Below are positions 1-6,179 of a stretch of 6,738 nt of DNA, piece after piece. Source of the DNA: Deltaproteobacteria bacterium (GTDB taxonomy: Bacteria; Desulfobacterota; UBA8473); contig JAUXHQ010000109.1 in NCBI GenBank assembly GCA_030621455.1, forward strand, positions 1 to 6,738, in the 5' to 3' direction. Position numbers and translations under genes: made by a program. Below the pieces are notes generated by a model. It saw only the letters and a program-made list of their open reading frames with translations. It was not told the DNA's origin and did no database searches. Position 1 is the stretch's first letter. Every line of letters begins with the position of its first letter.

Positions 1-535
1 TAATATCGGTCCTTTCAAGGTTGTATTTGTTGATAAATTCTTTTGCCTTCTGCATCGCAAGTGATGACTCATGTTCGTTTTTAGACTGAGCAAGGGAGAG
101 CAGTTTTTTGACCTTTCCAGCTATCTTTCCAGCTTCAGGATCGAGCGTGTCCTGTTTTGCGTCTTCAATTGTTCTGGGCAAGTCACCCTGCGATCTGGAA
201 AACTCATTGCTAAGGCCAAGCATCCTGCACGCAGTCTTAAAGTGTTCACCATGGCCATCACTGCTATTAAAAAGCTCTGTAACTATTTGATGCGCCATTT
301 CATGTTTTAGAACATTTATAACAACATCCCAGGAATGATCTTCGATAAGCTTTGAAGAGATTTTTATTCTGCCTGATCCAAACTCCGGGTACCAGATTCC
401 CCAAAATGTCTTTGTGTCCACAACCTCTATTACAGGCACCGATATCTTGATATTATGGCTCCAGCAGATATCTCCGTGTTCTTTGTAAAGCTGCGCCGAC
501 CATCTTCGCAGCAGATTTGTCTTTTCCATTATCAT
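1..535 (-). CDS. SprT-like zinc metalloprotein with DUF2786 segment (3' end outside window)
   Basis: I read this frame directly on the minus strand. It is open from ATG at 535 (or ATG at 529, two codons later) to the left edge, giving 178 visible residues, and it is cut by the window rather than by a stop. Residues 78-82 read HEMAH, a zincin HExxH motif, and a downstream HGEHF (His95) fits the third zinc ligand seen in SprT/Spartan-type proteins. Residues about 137-178 (KVKKLLSLAQ, then a helix ending NKYNLE) match the DUF2786 pattern. The region before the zinc motif (FWGIWYPEFGSGRIKIS) has the strand-rich look of SprT-like domains. SprT/Spartan relatives cleave or bind DNA-associated proteins, but the role of the DUF2786 combination is unknown to me, and protease activity is inferred only from the motif. 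The start has no clear Shine-Dalgarno sequence. A GTG farther upstream would add a hydrophobic stretch that looks non-coding. It is divergent from the EF-G-like gene. Confidence 0.85.
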   Translation of the reverse strand, partial: MIMEKTNLLRRWSAQLYKEHGDICWSHNIKISVPVIEVVDTKTFWGIWYPEFGSGRIKISSKLIEDHSWDVVINVLKHEMAHQIVTELFNSSDGHGEHFKTACRMLGLSNEFSRSQGDLPRTIEDAKQDTLDPEAGKIAGKVKKLLSLAQSKNEHESSLAMQKAKEFINKYNLERTDI

Positions 536-623
536 AATGAGATCCGGCCAGGCCTCAACGGCAGTTATGATTATGACGAGTAAGGTTTGGGTTCTTTTAC
601 GAAGCCAAGAAAGAAATGTCACA

Positions 624-652
624 AAGATATGTTAGTAAGACCAAAAATGCAA
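624..652 (-). promoter_or_regulatory. Weak candidate promoter for the SprT-like gene
   Basis: On the minus strand TTGCAT (647-652) and TATCTT (624-629) are separated by 17 nt, about 90 nt upstream of the gene start. The spacing is ideal but the boxes match the sigma70 consensus only partly (about 3/6 and 4/6), so this is a tentative assignment. Confidence 0.25.
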
Positions 653-727
653 TTGATTTTTAAACGGATGGGATTTTTCTTTACGCATGATCGGAGATGT
701 AAGACGGTCAAAGTTGGAGACGCCAAA

Positions 728-775
728 TGTCGGATTGTGAAGGGAATCCCATGATCGTAATTGTCGGATGTCGGA
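728..775. repeat. TGTCGGA direct repeats (three copies)
   Basis: The heptamer TGTCGGA occurs at 728-734, 762-768 and 769-775. The last two are exactly in tandem, and the cluster ends nine bases before the -35 box of the EF-G-like gene. This could be a regulator-binding array or a remnant of a dispersed genomic repeat. The window alone cannot tell which. Confidence 0.6.
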
Positions 776-778
776 CAT
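768..778. promoter_or_regulatory. Short perfect palindrome just upstream of the EF-G-like promoter
   Basis: ATGTC-G-GACAT is an 11-nt inverted repeat with a single central base. It overlaps the tandem TGTCGGA repeats and ends six bases before the -35 box. Such placement would suit an activator or repressor half-site pair, but its short length makes chance possible. Confidence 0.3.
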
Positions 779-783
779 TTTGC

Positions 784-813
784 TTGACTTTTCGCGATCG
801 GTTAACATAGAAT
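784..813 (+). promoter_or_regulatory. Sigma70-type promoter for the EF-G-like gene
   Basis: TTGACT (784-789) and TAGAAT (808-813) are separated by 18 nt and each differs from the consensus hexamer at only one position. Transcription would begin near 820, giving a leader of about 40 nt before the ATG at 861. The position, directly upstream of a gene with a good ribosome binding site, supports the call. Confidence 0.65.
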
Positions 814-860
814 AACACGCTTATTGATAGCATATACCAGCGTCTTTAAAAGGAGATCTC

Positions 861-2924
861 ATGAAAAAACTCGACATTACGAAACTGAGAAATGTTGGCA
901 TCATTTCCCATGGCGGCGCAGGAAAGACCTCTCTGGCGGAAGGGATGCTTTTCAATGCAAAGATGACGGAGCGCCTGGGAAAGGTTGACAACGGCACTTC
1001 CGTATTGGATTATGAACCTGAGGAGATAAAGAGGAATATCACTATCAGCTCATCTTTTCACCATTTTGATTGGGAAAAACAGAAGGTGAATATAGTAGAT
1101 ACCCCTGGGGACGGCAATTTCAGTAACGATGCCAGGAGTTCTTTGTCCGTGTTGGACGGAGCTGTGGTCGTTATCGATGCAAACTCGGGTATCCGCGTGC
1201 AGACTGAAAGGGGTTGGCAATACTGCGATGACTTGGGACTTCCCAGGTTGGTCTTCATCAATAAGATGGACAGGGAGAGTTCGTCCTCTTCCAATATCAT
1301 TGACGATATCGACAAGATACTCGGCAAAAAAGCCGTGGCCATTCAAATGCCCATAGGGGCTGAAGACGCCTTCAGGGGTGTAGTAGATCTTATTAATATG
1401 AAGGCCCTGATCTATGAGGATGAAGAGAGTGGATCGTATACTGAGGAAGAAATACCCGAAGATCTTAAGGAGGAGGCTTCCGAGTTGAGAGGGAAGATGG
1501 TGGAGGACATCGCAGAGACATCTGATGAATTATTGGAGAAATACCTGGAAGGAGAGGACTTGAGCGCTGAAGATCTATATGAAGGGTTAAAGAGAGGGAC
1601 ATTCAATATGGACTTCGTCCCTGTGCTCTATGGGTCGGCCTTGAAAAACATCGGGATTCAACCCCTCATGGATAAGATTGTTCAATGTTTTCCTTCTCCG
1701 ACGGAGATGGGAGAACATAAAGGAACAAATCCTGTTACCAAGGAAGAAGAGGTGCGGAGAGCGGATGAGGAGGAGCCCTTTTCAGCCTTTGTTTTCAAGA
1801 CAATAGCCGACCCGTTTACGGGGAAGCTCACTTTGTTCCGCATATATTCCGGTGTCCTCAATTCTGATTCAACGATGTACAATTCGTCCAAGCAAGTTAA
1901 GGAAAGGGTTGGACAGATCTTCCGGATGGAGGGTAAGGGGCAAAAATCCCTGACAGAAGCAGGTGCGGGCGAGTTGGTGGCTGTGGCAAAGCTAAAAGAG
2001 ACTACAACGGGAGACAGTCTGTGCGATGAAAATGCCCCCATCGTCTTTGAGGGCTTTACCTCTCCGGCGCCAATAGTTTCCTTTGCCGTTGAACCAAAAT
2101 CCAAGGGGGACGAGGAAAAGGCCATCGCATCATTGAACAAGCTGGTGGAAGAGGACCCTACACTTACGATCCATCGAGATGAACAGACGAAAGAGTTCAT
2201 ACTGTCGGGGATGGGCCAGGTCCACCTTGATGTCACCTTGGAGAAATTGAAGCGGAAATTCGGCGCTGAGGTGGAACTCAAATTACCTAAGGTCCCTTAT
2301 AAAGAAACAATCCGGGGGAAGGTTAAGATTCAAGGAAAATACAAGAAACAGTCGGGAGGAAGAGGACAATACGGAGACGCATGGCTGGAATTGGAGCCCC
2401 TTGCGAAAGGGGAAGGTTTTGATTTTGTTGACAAGATCGTGGGAGGCGTAATCCCCAGACAGTATATCCCGGCTGTGGAAAAAGGAATCGTTGAGTCTAT
2501 TGAACAGGGTGTTCTTGCAGGATATCCCGTGGTAGATTTCAGGGCTTCGTTGGTTTTTGGTTCTTTCCACTCTGTTGATTCCTCTGAGATGGCCTTTAAG
2601 ATAGCCGGCTCAATGGCTTTCAAGAAAGGGATATTGGAGGCTAACCCGGTTCTATTGGAACCCATCATGAATATGGATGTTACGGTTCCAGATGAATATA
2701 TGGGTGATATTATCGGAGACATCAATAGCCGGAGAGGCAAAGTCCTCGGTATGGATGAAAAATTAATAAAGGCCCAGGTCCCCATGGCGGAGATTCTACA
2801 GTATTCCGCTGACCTGAGTTCAATGACTGGAGATAGAGGAACCTTTTCCTCGGAGTTTTCTCATTATGAGGAGGTTCCTGCTCAAATCAGTGAGAAGATT
2901 GTCGAAGCCTCCAAGGAAGAGTGA
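861..2924 (+). CDS. fusA: Elongation factor G family protein (EF-G-like paralogue, catalytic His replaced)
   Basis: The 687-residue protein has the full EF-G architecture: GTPase domain (about 1-290), domain II (about 306-389), domain III (about 406-477), domain IV (about 478-597) and domain V (about 598-675). The GTPase motifs are a P-loop SHGGAGKTS (16-24) where canonical EF-G has AHIDAGKTT, switch I ending RNITI (58-62), DTPG (80-83) and NKMD (134-137). Switch II reads DTPGDGNF: the usual catalytic histidine of DTPGHVDF is Asp84. The domain IV tip SFHSVDSSE keeps the conserved His570. EF-G catalyses ribosomal translocation and, with RRF, subunit recycling, in the cytoplasm. The altered P-loop and switch II point to an EF-G paralogue rather than the housekeeping copy, which is normally found with rpsL, rpsG and tuf; none of those is here. 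AAAAGGAG at 848-855 fixes the start. An alpha-helical protein of unknown function follows 13 nt downstream. Whether it hydrolyses GTP cannot be told from sequence. Confidence 0.93.
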   Translation: MKKLDITKLRNVGIISHGGAGKTSLAEGMLFNAKMTERLGKVDNGTSVLDYEPEEIKRNITISSSFHHFDWEKQKVNIVDTPGDGNFSNDARSSLSVLDGAVVVIDANSGIRVQTERGWQYCDDLGLPRLVFINKMDRESSSSSNIIDDIDKILGKKAVAIQMPIGAEDAFRGVVDLINMKALIYEDEESGSYTEEEIPEDLKEEASELRGKMVEDIAETSDELLEKYLEGEDLSAEDLYEGLKRGTFNMDFVPVLYGSALKNIGIQPLMDKIVQCFPSPTEMGEHKGTNPVTKEEEVRRADEEEPFSAFVFKTIADPFTGKLTLFRIYSGVLNSDSTMYNSSKQVKERVGQIFRMEGKGQKSLTEAGAGELVAVAKLKETTTGDSLCDENAPIVFEGFTSPAPIVSFAVEPKSKGDEEKAIASLNKLVEEDPTLTIHRDEQTKEFILSGMGQVHLDVTLEKLKRKFGAEVELKLPKVPYKETIRGKVKIQGKYKKQSGGRGQYGDAWLELEPLAKGEGFDFVDKIVGGVIPRQYIPAVEKGIVESIEQGVLAGYPVVDFRASLVFGSFHSVDSSEMAFKIAGSMAFKKGILEANPVLLEPIMNMDVTVPDEYMGDIIGDINSRRGKVLGMDEKLIKAQVPMAEILQYSADLSSMTGDRGTFSSEFSHYEEVPAQISEKIVEASKEE

Positions 2925-2937
2925 TGGTCACCGGAAG

Positions 2938-3495
2938 ATGAACGAAGCGTATGACAAAGAAAAAGACACAATCGAAGAGAATAATGTTGTTACCGGCCCC
3001 CAAGTCCCGGAAGGTGTCGGTGAAAAGCCGGTAGTCAGGGAAGAAGGGGGAACCGGGGAAGGCAGGACGGAACAGAGAAAGGTCCGCAGCTTGTATCAAA
3101 GGGTTCAGACAATGTCTGTTCCGGAAAAAATCCAACTGGCACTCAAAGGGGACAAGGAGGCAAGGGGCCTCTTGCTGAGGGATTCCAATAAATTGGTGAC
3201 GACTGCCGTGATAAAGAGCCCAAAGATTTCGGAAAGCGAGGTCCAGCAGATCGCACGATCGACAAACGTAGACGGTGAACTCCTAAGGATTATATCCCAG
3301 AAAAGGGAATGGATGAATAAGTACAAGACAAAGCTCGGGCTGGCGAACAACCCTAAAACCCCGTTGGATATATCTTTGAAGCTCCTGACAAGCCTGAGGG
3401 CGAGAGACTTGAGCTTCTTGGCCAAGAGCAAAAATGTGCCCACTGTTTTATCGAAGAGGGCAAAACAACTATCGGATAAGCGGTCAAGGCGTTGA
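2938..3495 (+). CDS. Hypothetical protein with helical-repeat-like C-terminal domain
   Basis: The 185-residue protein (from ATG 2938) begins 13 nt after the EF-G-like stop, so co-transcription is likely. Residues 1 to about 50 are acidic, glycine-rich and probably disordered. From about residue 58 it becomes helical and charged, with successive segments around KIQLALKGDKEARGLLL, SNKLVTTAVIKSPKISESEV, ELLRIISQKREWMNKY, NNPKTPLDISLKLL and RDLSFLAKSKNVP. The recurring 'NP/SP/KNVP' turns between helices resemble HEAT- or armadillo-like repeats of a type I associate with deltaproteobacterial hypothetical proteins. It has no signal peptide or membrane segment, and the C-terminus is very basic (KRAKQLSDKRSRR). 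The start is uncertain: an in-frame ATG at 2866 lies inside the EF-G gene and would add 24 basic residues, while AAGGAAGAG at 2913-2921 is rather far from ATG 2938. The function is unknown; binding to protein or RNA is only a guess from the fold type. Confidence 0.75.
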   Translation: MNEAYDKEKDTIEENNVVTGPQVPEGVGEKPVVREEGGTGEGRTEQRKVRSLYQRVQTMSVPEKIQLALKGDKEARGLLLRDSNKLVTTAVIKSPKISESEVQQIARSTNVDGELLRIISQKREWMNKYKTKLGLANNPKTPLDISLKLLTSLRARDLSFLAKSKNVPTVLSKRAKQLSDKRSRR

Positions 3496-3560
3496 TTTTT
3501 TCTGTAAGGGGTGAGACAGGCAAAGGTTGTTTAAGACAATGAATCGAAGGTCTACTGATC

Positions 3561-3583
3561 GGTTACGAAACCAGGGTTAACCC
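3561..3583 (+). promoter_or_regulatory. Two adjacent inverted repeats abutting the MOSC start codon
   Basis: GGTT-ACGA-AACC (3561-3572) is followed after one base by the perfect 10-bp palindrome GGGTTAACCC (3574-3583), whose last base touches the ATG at 3584. The AGGG that would serve as Shine-Dalgarno (3573-3576) lies in the palindrome. In RNA the GGTT and AACC arms could pair in alternative ways and hide the ribosome binding site; in DNA they could be an operator. No function is proven. Confidence 0.4.
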
Positions 3584-4054
3584 ATGGAAACGGTTGCGAC
3601 AAAGGGAGAGGTTTCCGCTGTATGTATCAGCAGGGACAAAGGTGTTAGGAAGAAAGATGTAGGGAGGGGCAGACTCATTGAGGGCAATGGCCTGGACGGT
3701 GACGCCCACGCCGGTGACTGGCACCGCCAGGTGAGCTTGCTGGCGATGGAGAGTATACAAAAGATGAAGAATAAGGGCCTGAATGTCGGGCCTGGGGACT
3801 TTGCCGAGAACATTACTACCCGAGGGATCGACTTGTTGGACCTAACTGTTGGAACGAGAGTCGCCATTGGGAAGGAGGCCTTGCTGGAAGTAACCCAGAT
3901 CGGCAAAACCTGCCATACGAGATGTGCCATCTTTTATCAGGCTGGTGACTGCGTTATGCCGAAAGAGGGTATCTTCGCCAGAGTCATCACAGGTGGTGAA
4001 GTAGAGGTTTCTGATGAAATAAGGGTAAAGAACATTGATGAGATTCATGGATGA
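3584..4054 (+). CDS. MOSC domain-containing protein
   Basis: This 156-residue protein is a stand-alone MOSC domain (MOCO sulfurase C-terminal type). Visible family features are the N-terminal strand GEVSAVCIS (8-16), the [19 protein letters not shown] segment (36-54), the [16 protein letters not shown] segment (69-84) and the cysteine-rich stretch with Cys110, Cys114 and Cys123 (CHTRC ... GDC). MOSC domains bind or transfer sulfur through a conserved cysteine; relatives include YiiM, YuaD and the C-terminal domain of molybdenum-cofactor sulfurase, and in anaerobes similar short proteins lie near moaC, mog or moeA. No molybdopterin gene is visible here. The start ATG is preceded only by AGGG inside a palindrome, so initiation may be weak or regulated. 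The 3' end overlaps hisI, suggesting coupled translation. Its specific substrate is unknown. Confidence 0.88.
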   Translation: METVATKGEVSAVCISRDKGVRKKDVGRGRLIEGNGLDGDAHAGDWHRQVSLLAMESIQKMKNKGLNVGPGDFAENITTRGIDLLDLTVGTRVAIGKEALLEVTQIGKTCHTRCAIFYQAGDCVMPKEGIFARVITGGEVEVSDEIRVKNIDEIHG

Positions 4055-4412
4055 GATAAGGTTTGATGAGAAAGGGCTAATACCGGCCATCATTCAAGAT
4101 CATGAGAATGATGAGGTCCTAATGCTCGGTTACATGAATGAGAACACACTGAAGAGAACACTGGAATCCGGGAGGGTGCACTTCTGGAGTCGATCGAGAG
4201 AAAAAATGTGGGTGAAAGGTGAAACATCGGGTCATACTCAAGAAGTTAAGGATGTCCTCGTCGACTGTGATATGGATACGATACTGGTCAAGGTGGAACA
4301 GAGAGTGGCCGCCTGCCACACCGGATACAGAAGCTGTTTTTACAGAAGAGTCAGGGATGGTGACTTGGTGACCATTGCTGACAAGGTATTTGACGAAAAA
4401 GAGGTGTACTGA
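4038..4412 (+). CDS. hisI: Phosphoribosyl-AMP cyclohydrolase HisI (stand-alone)
   Basis: HisI opens the adenine ring of phosphoribosyl-AMP, the third step of histidine biosynthesis, in the cytoplasm. From ATG 4038 the protein has 124 residues, the usual length of a monofunctional HisI without a HisE domain. Family signatures are clear: [40 protein letters not shown], the metal-binding DCDMD (Asp76, Asp78, Asp80) and the zinc cysteines Cys77, Cys93 and Cys100 ([13 protein letters not shown]). All catalytic residues seem present, so it should be active. Possible starts are TTG 4035, ATG 4038 and ATG 4047, all inside the 3' end of the MOSC gene (stop 4052-4054). AGGG at 4022-4025 slightly favours one of the first two, while the usual family N-terminus would also fit 4047. 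No other his gene is visible, so it sits apart from a full his operon as far as this window shows. Confidence 0.95.
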   Translation: MRFMDEIRFDEKGLIPAIIQDHENDEVLMLGYMNENTLKRTLESGRVHFWSRSREKMWVKGETSGHTQEVKDVLVDCDMDTILVKVEQRVAACHTGYRSCFYRRVRDGDLVTIADKVFDEKEVY

Positions 4413-4422
4413 TACCTGAAAG

Positions 4423-5085
4423 CTAATCACAGACAGCAAGAAAAGGATTAGAAAACTTTTCCTTCAGGACCGTCGAGGAAGAGGAAGCCCCATAGTTGTG
4501 TCCGGGCCATACTATTGTCTCATCCGGTAACACCAGAAGTCTTCTTATTATTGAATTCAAGAGGGCCTTCCTGGCTCCGCCCGGCAGATCGGTTCTCCCT
4601 ATCCCTCCCACGAATAGCGTATCCCCGGTAAAAAGATTGTTGCCCCCGTAAAGGCAGATCCCCCCTCTTGAATGTCCGGGTGTGTGTATTACCTCCAATC
4701 TCGAATTGCCTATCTTTATGGTGTCACCATCTTTTACCAGTATGTCCGGTCTCGGAGATGGTCTTCCGCCCAGTAGCCGGTTGAGGAGTCGCTTGTGAAC
4801 CCTCGTGAGAGACCTCCTCTCCAGTTCATGAATAACCAGCTTAGCCCCGGTTTTCCTAATAACATCGGCATTTCCACATATATGATCCGTATGAGAGTGG
4901 GTATTCACTACAAACCTCACGTCAACCCCGTCTTCGTTCGCAGTGTGCAGGACCTTTGCCGTATCGCCACCGGGATCGATAACAAGCCCTTCCCCACTCT
5001 CTCTATCACTCACCAGGTAACAGAAAACCGCTAATTTCCCTACCTCCAGTTGCCTTACGAGTAACCCTTCGGAGACCTTGTTCAT
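4423..5085 (-). CDS. Metallo-beta-lactamase fold hydrolase, glyoxalase II-like
   Basis: The 220-residue protein is a compact MBL-fold hydrolase. Zinc ligands are all visible: THSHTDH (His63, His65, Asp67, His68), His138 in HTPGHSRGG, Asp155 in TGDTLF and His196 in PGHNYG. The IGRTDLPGG segment (162-170) and the C-terminal NPFL are typical of the glyoxalase II-like subgroup, which cleaves thioesters such as S-lactoylglutathione; the real substrate here is unknown. There is no signal peptide, so it is probably cytoplasmic. It begins 44 nt after the J-domain gene on the same strand with no terminator hairpin between, so both are probably one transcript. Only a weak AGAGA-type site precedes the ATG; an upstream ATG at 5090 runs into a stop at once. 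It converges on hisI with 10 nt between the stops. Confidence 0.92.
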   Translation of the reverse strand: MNKVSEGLLVRQLEVGKLAVFCYLVSDRESGEGLVIDPGGDTAKVLHTANEDGVDVRFVVNTHSHTDHICGNADVIRKTGAKLVIHELERRSLTRVHKRLLNRLLGGRPSPRPDILVKDGDTIKIGNSRLEVIHTPGHSRGGICLYGGNNLFTGDTLFVGGIGRTDLPGGARKALLNSIIRRLLVLPDETIVWPGHNYGASSSSTVLKEKFSNPFLAVCD

Positions 5086-5129
5086 TTCATACGTTCTCTA
5101 CCCACTCGAACTGTATATAACCGTTCAGG

Positions 5130-6017
5130 CTATTTATCCCTGACATTTATCTTGAGAAACAGATCTCCCGGGGATTCCCCCACCCTACCCTCCATCCCTT
5201 TTCCCTTGAGCCTCAACCTAGTCCCTGGTTTAGTTCCGGCAGGGACCTTTACCATAAGTTTTTCCCTTTTCTTTCCTCTTTTGTAGGAAATGGTAACCTC
5301 TGTTCCGGAAATGGCCCCTTCGGCTGAAATGGACAGGCTATGATGAAGATCAACCTTCTTCCGAGCAAGCCCGGATAGCTTATGGTCCTCTTTCTCCCCC
5401 ACCATCTTGTCCGCAATGTACTTGCCAACCTTGCGGGTAAGCTTTGCAAGCAAACCTTCAACGCGTTCCGGTTGCCTCCTTTGTTGCGTCACCCTCCCGT
5501 CAAACCCGGCCCTTACCCTACAGCGCCTCTTACCGGACAGGTTTCCGAAGGGTCCACATGACCCGGACTTTTGATGAGTCCTCATGGGACCACGATAGTG
5601 TATCCCTCCGAAGAAAACGCCTCCCCTTCCAAAGAATATTTCTTTGAAGAACCTTTCGTCAAACCTGACGCCATGTTGCTCAAACTCTCTGCCCAGATCC
5701 CCAAAGATATCACTCGCATTGGGGTTTTTAAAGATATCTTTAAGGATGTCCTCCCGGGTATGCCTAAACCCCCCACGATTGAATGCATTCTGGGGGCCGA
5801 CCCTGCGAAAGAGGTTGTATTCCCTCCTCTTCTCCGCATCAACCAATACCCCGTATGCCTCGCTTATCTCTTTGAATCGGTCTGCCGCGCCTATCTTGTC
5901 GTCAGGGTTTCTGTCGGGATGGTGCTTCAGGGCAAGCCTCCTGTAAGCCTTCTTTATATCCTCCTCAGACGCTTTTTCATTCAAACCGAAAATCTGATAA
6001 TAGTCTTTTCCATTCAT
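5130..6017 (-). CDS. J-domain (DnaJ/CbpA-like) co-chaperone without zinc finger
   Basis: From ATG 6017 the protein has 295 residues. Residues 4 to about 68 are a J domain (DYYQIFGL ... LKHHPDRNP) with HPD at 33-35, which stimulates the ATPase of DnaK-type Hsp70s. A Phe/Gly-rich part follows (around EIFFGRGGVFFGGIHYRGP), then a basic linker with only two cysteines. The CxxCxGxG zinc repeats of true DnaJ are absent. Residues about 222-295 (from VDLHHSLSISAEG to KVPAGTKPGTRLRLKGKG ... GDLFLKINV) resemble one C-terminal substrate-binding domain of DnaJ/CbpA; the second such domain is missing. It is therefore a short class B-like J-protein. The start is uncertain: ATG 6017 lacks a Shine-Dalgarno, whereas in-frame GTG 6041 has AAGG six bases upstream (303 residues); in-frame GTG 6137 would add 40 atypical residues and sits inside a hairpin. 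It leads the operon with the MBL gene. Confidence 0.88.
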   Translation of the reverse strand: MNGKDYYQIFGLNEKASEEDIKKAYRRLALKHHPDRNPDDKIGAADRFKEISEAYGVLVDAEKRREYNLFRRVGPQNAFNRGGFRHTREDILKDIFKNPNASDIFGDLGREFEQHGVRFDERFFKEIFFGRGGVFFGGIHYRGPMRTHQKSGSCGPFGNLSGKRRCRVRAGFDGRVTQQRRQPERVEGLLAKLTRKVGKYIADKMVGEKEDHKLSGLARKKVDLHHSLSISAEGAISGTEVTISYKRGKKREKLMVKVPAGTKPGTRLRLKGKGMEGRVGESPGDLFLKINVRDK

Positions 6018-6129
6018 ATGGTTACCAGCGTAGTTGTTCACCGCAAACCTTGGACATTCCTTTGCGGCGATGTGAATATCACCTTTCAGAAAAAGAATTT
6101 GGGGTTTCTCTTGTGTCCATAGAAGCACT

Positions 6130-6157
6130 GCCCGCACGGCTGTGTGATCCGTCGGGC
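6130..6157 (-). promoter_or_regulatory. GC-rich hairpin in the leader of the J-protein gene
   Basis: GCCCG (6130-6134) pairs with CGGGC (6153-6157), and ACGG (6136-6139) with CCGT (6149-6152). This gives a nine-base-pair stem with one bulged base and a nine-base loop. It lies about 15-45 nt after the predicted transcription start of the J-protein operon and about 110 nt before ATG 6017. No T-run follows on the minus strand, so it is not an ordinary terminator. mRNA stabilisation, attenuation or a protein-binding site are possible. Confidence 0.5.
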
Positions 6158-6179
6158 GTAAGACCCAAGGATTGAGTGT

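Larger units (their letters stand above)
536..860. other. Divergent intergenic region, 325 bp
   Basis: This gap separates the minus-strand SprT-like gene from the plus-strand EF-G-like gene, and I find no credible reading frame in it. Its left part (about 536-660) would hold the promoter and leader of the SprT-like gene. Its middle (about 686-780) holds short repeats: CATGATCG at 686-693 and 750-757, and TGTCGGA three times. Its right part (784-860) holds the promoter and leader of the EF-G-like gene, with AAAAGGAG at 848-855 as ribosome binding site. Confidence 0.7.

Noticed and set aside
71..310. Plus-strand open frames at the left edge
   Set aside because: They are antisense to the SprT-like frame, which carries the HExxH motif and the DUF2786 segment on the minus strand.
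1682..2281. Long minus-strand open frame inside the EF-G-like gene (199 codons)
   Set aside because: Low-complexity Ser-rich translation, no ribosome binding site, and fully within a gene with strong family similarity on the other strand.
3484..3501. Possible terminator after the helical protein gene: TCAA-GGCG-TTGA followed by six T
   Set aside because: The stem is only four base pairs, half of them A-T, and overlaps the stop codon. The T-run is suggestive, but the hairpin is too weak to call.
3496..3583. Molybdenum-cofactor type riboswitch before the MOSC gene
   Set aside because: The 88-nt gap is too short and shows only small inverted repeats, none of the architecture expected of a Moco RNA.
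4402..4417. Hairpin AGGTGT-ACTG-ATACCT across the hisI stop, possible terminator between the convergent genes
   Set aside because: Six pairs including one G-U wobble, no T-run on either strand, and the wobble becomes a mismatch on the minus strand.
5086..5129. Terminator or promoter between the J-protein and MBL genes
   Set aside because: Only GAAC/GTTC four-base arms with a long A/T-rich loop are visible, and no good promoter boxes, so a single transcript is simpler.
6022..6057. 11-codon leader ORF ending just before the J-protein ATG
   Set aside because: Its AAAGGA lies directly against the ATG with no spacing, the peptide has no run of regulatory codons, and so short a frame is easily due to chance.
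5571..6122. Plus-strand open frame of 183 codons opposite the J-protein gene
   Set aside because: It mirrors the J-domain coding region, whose HPD motif and C-terminal domain prove the minus strand is the coding one.
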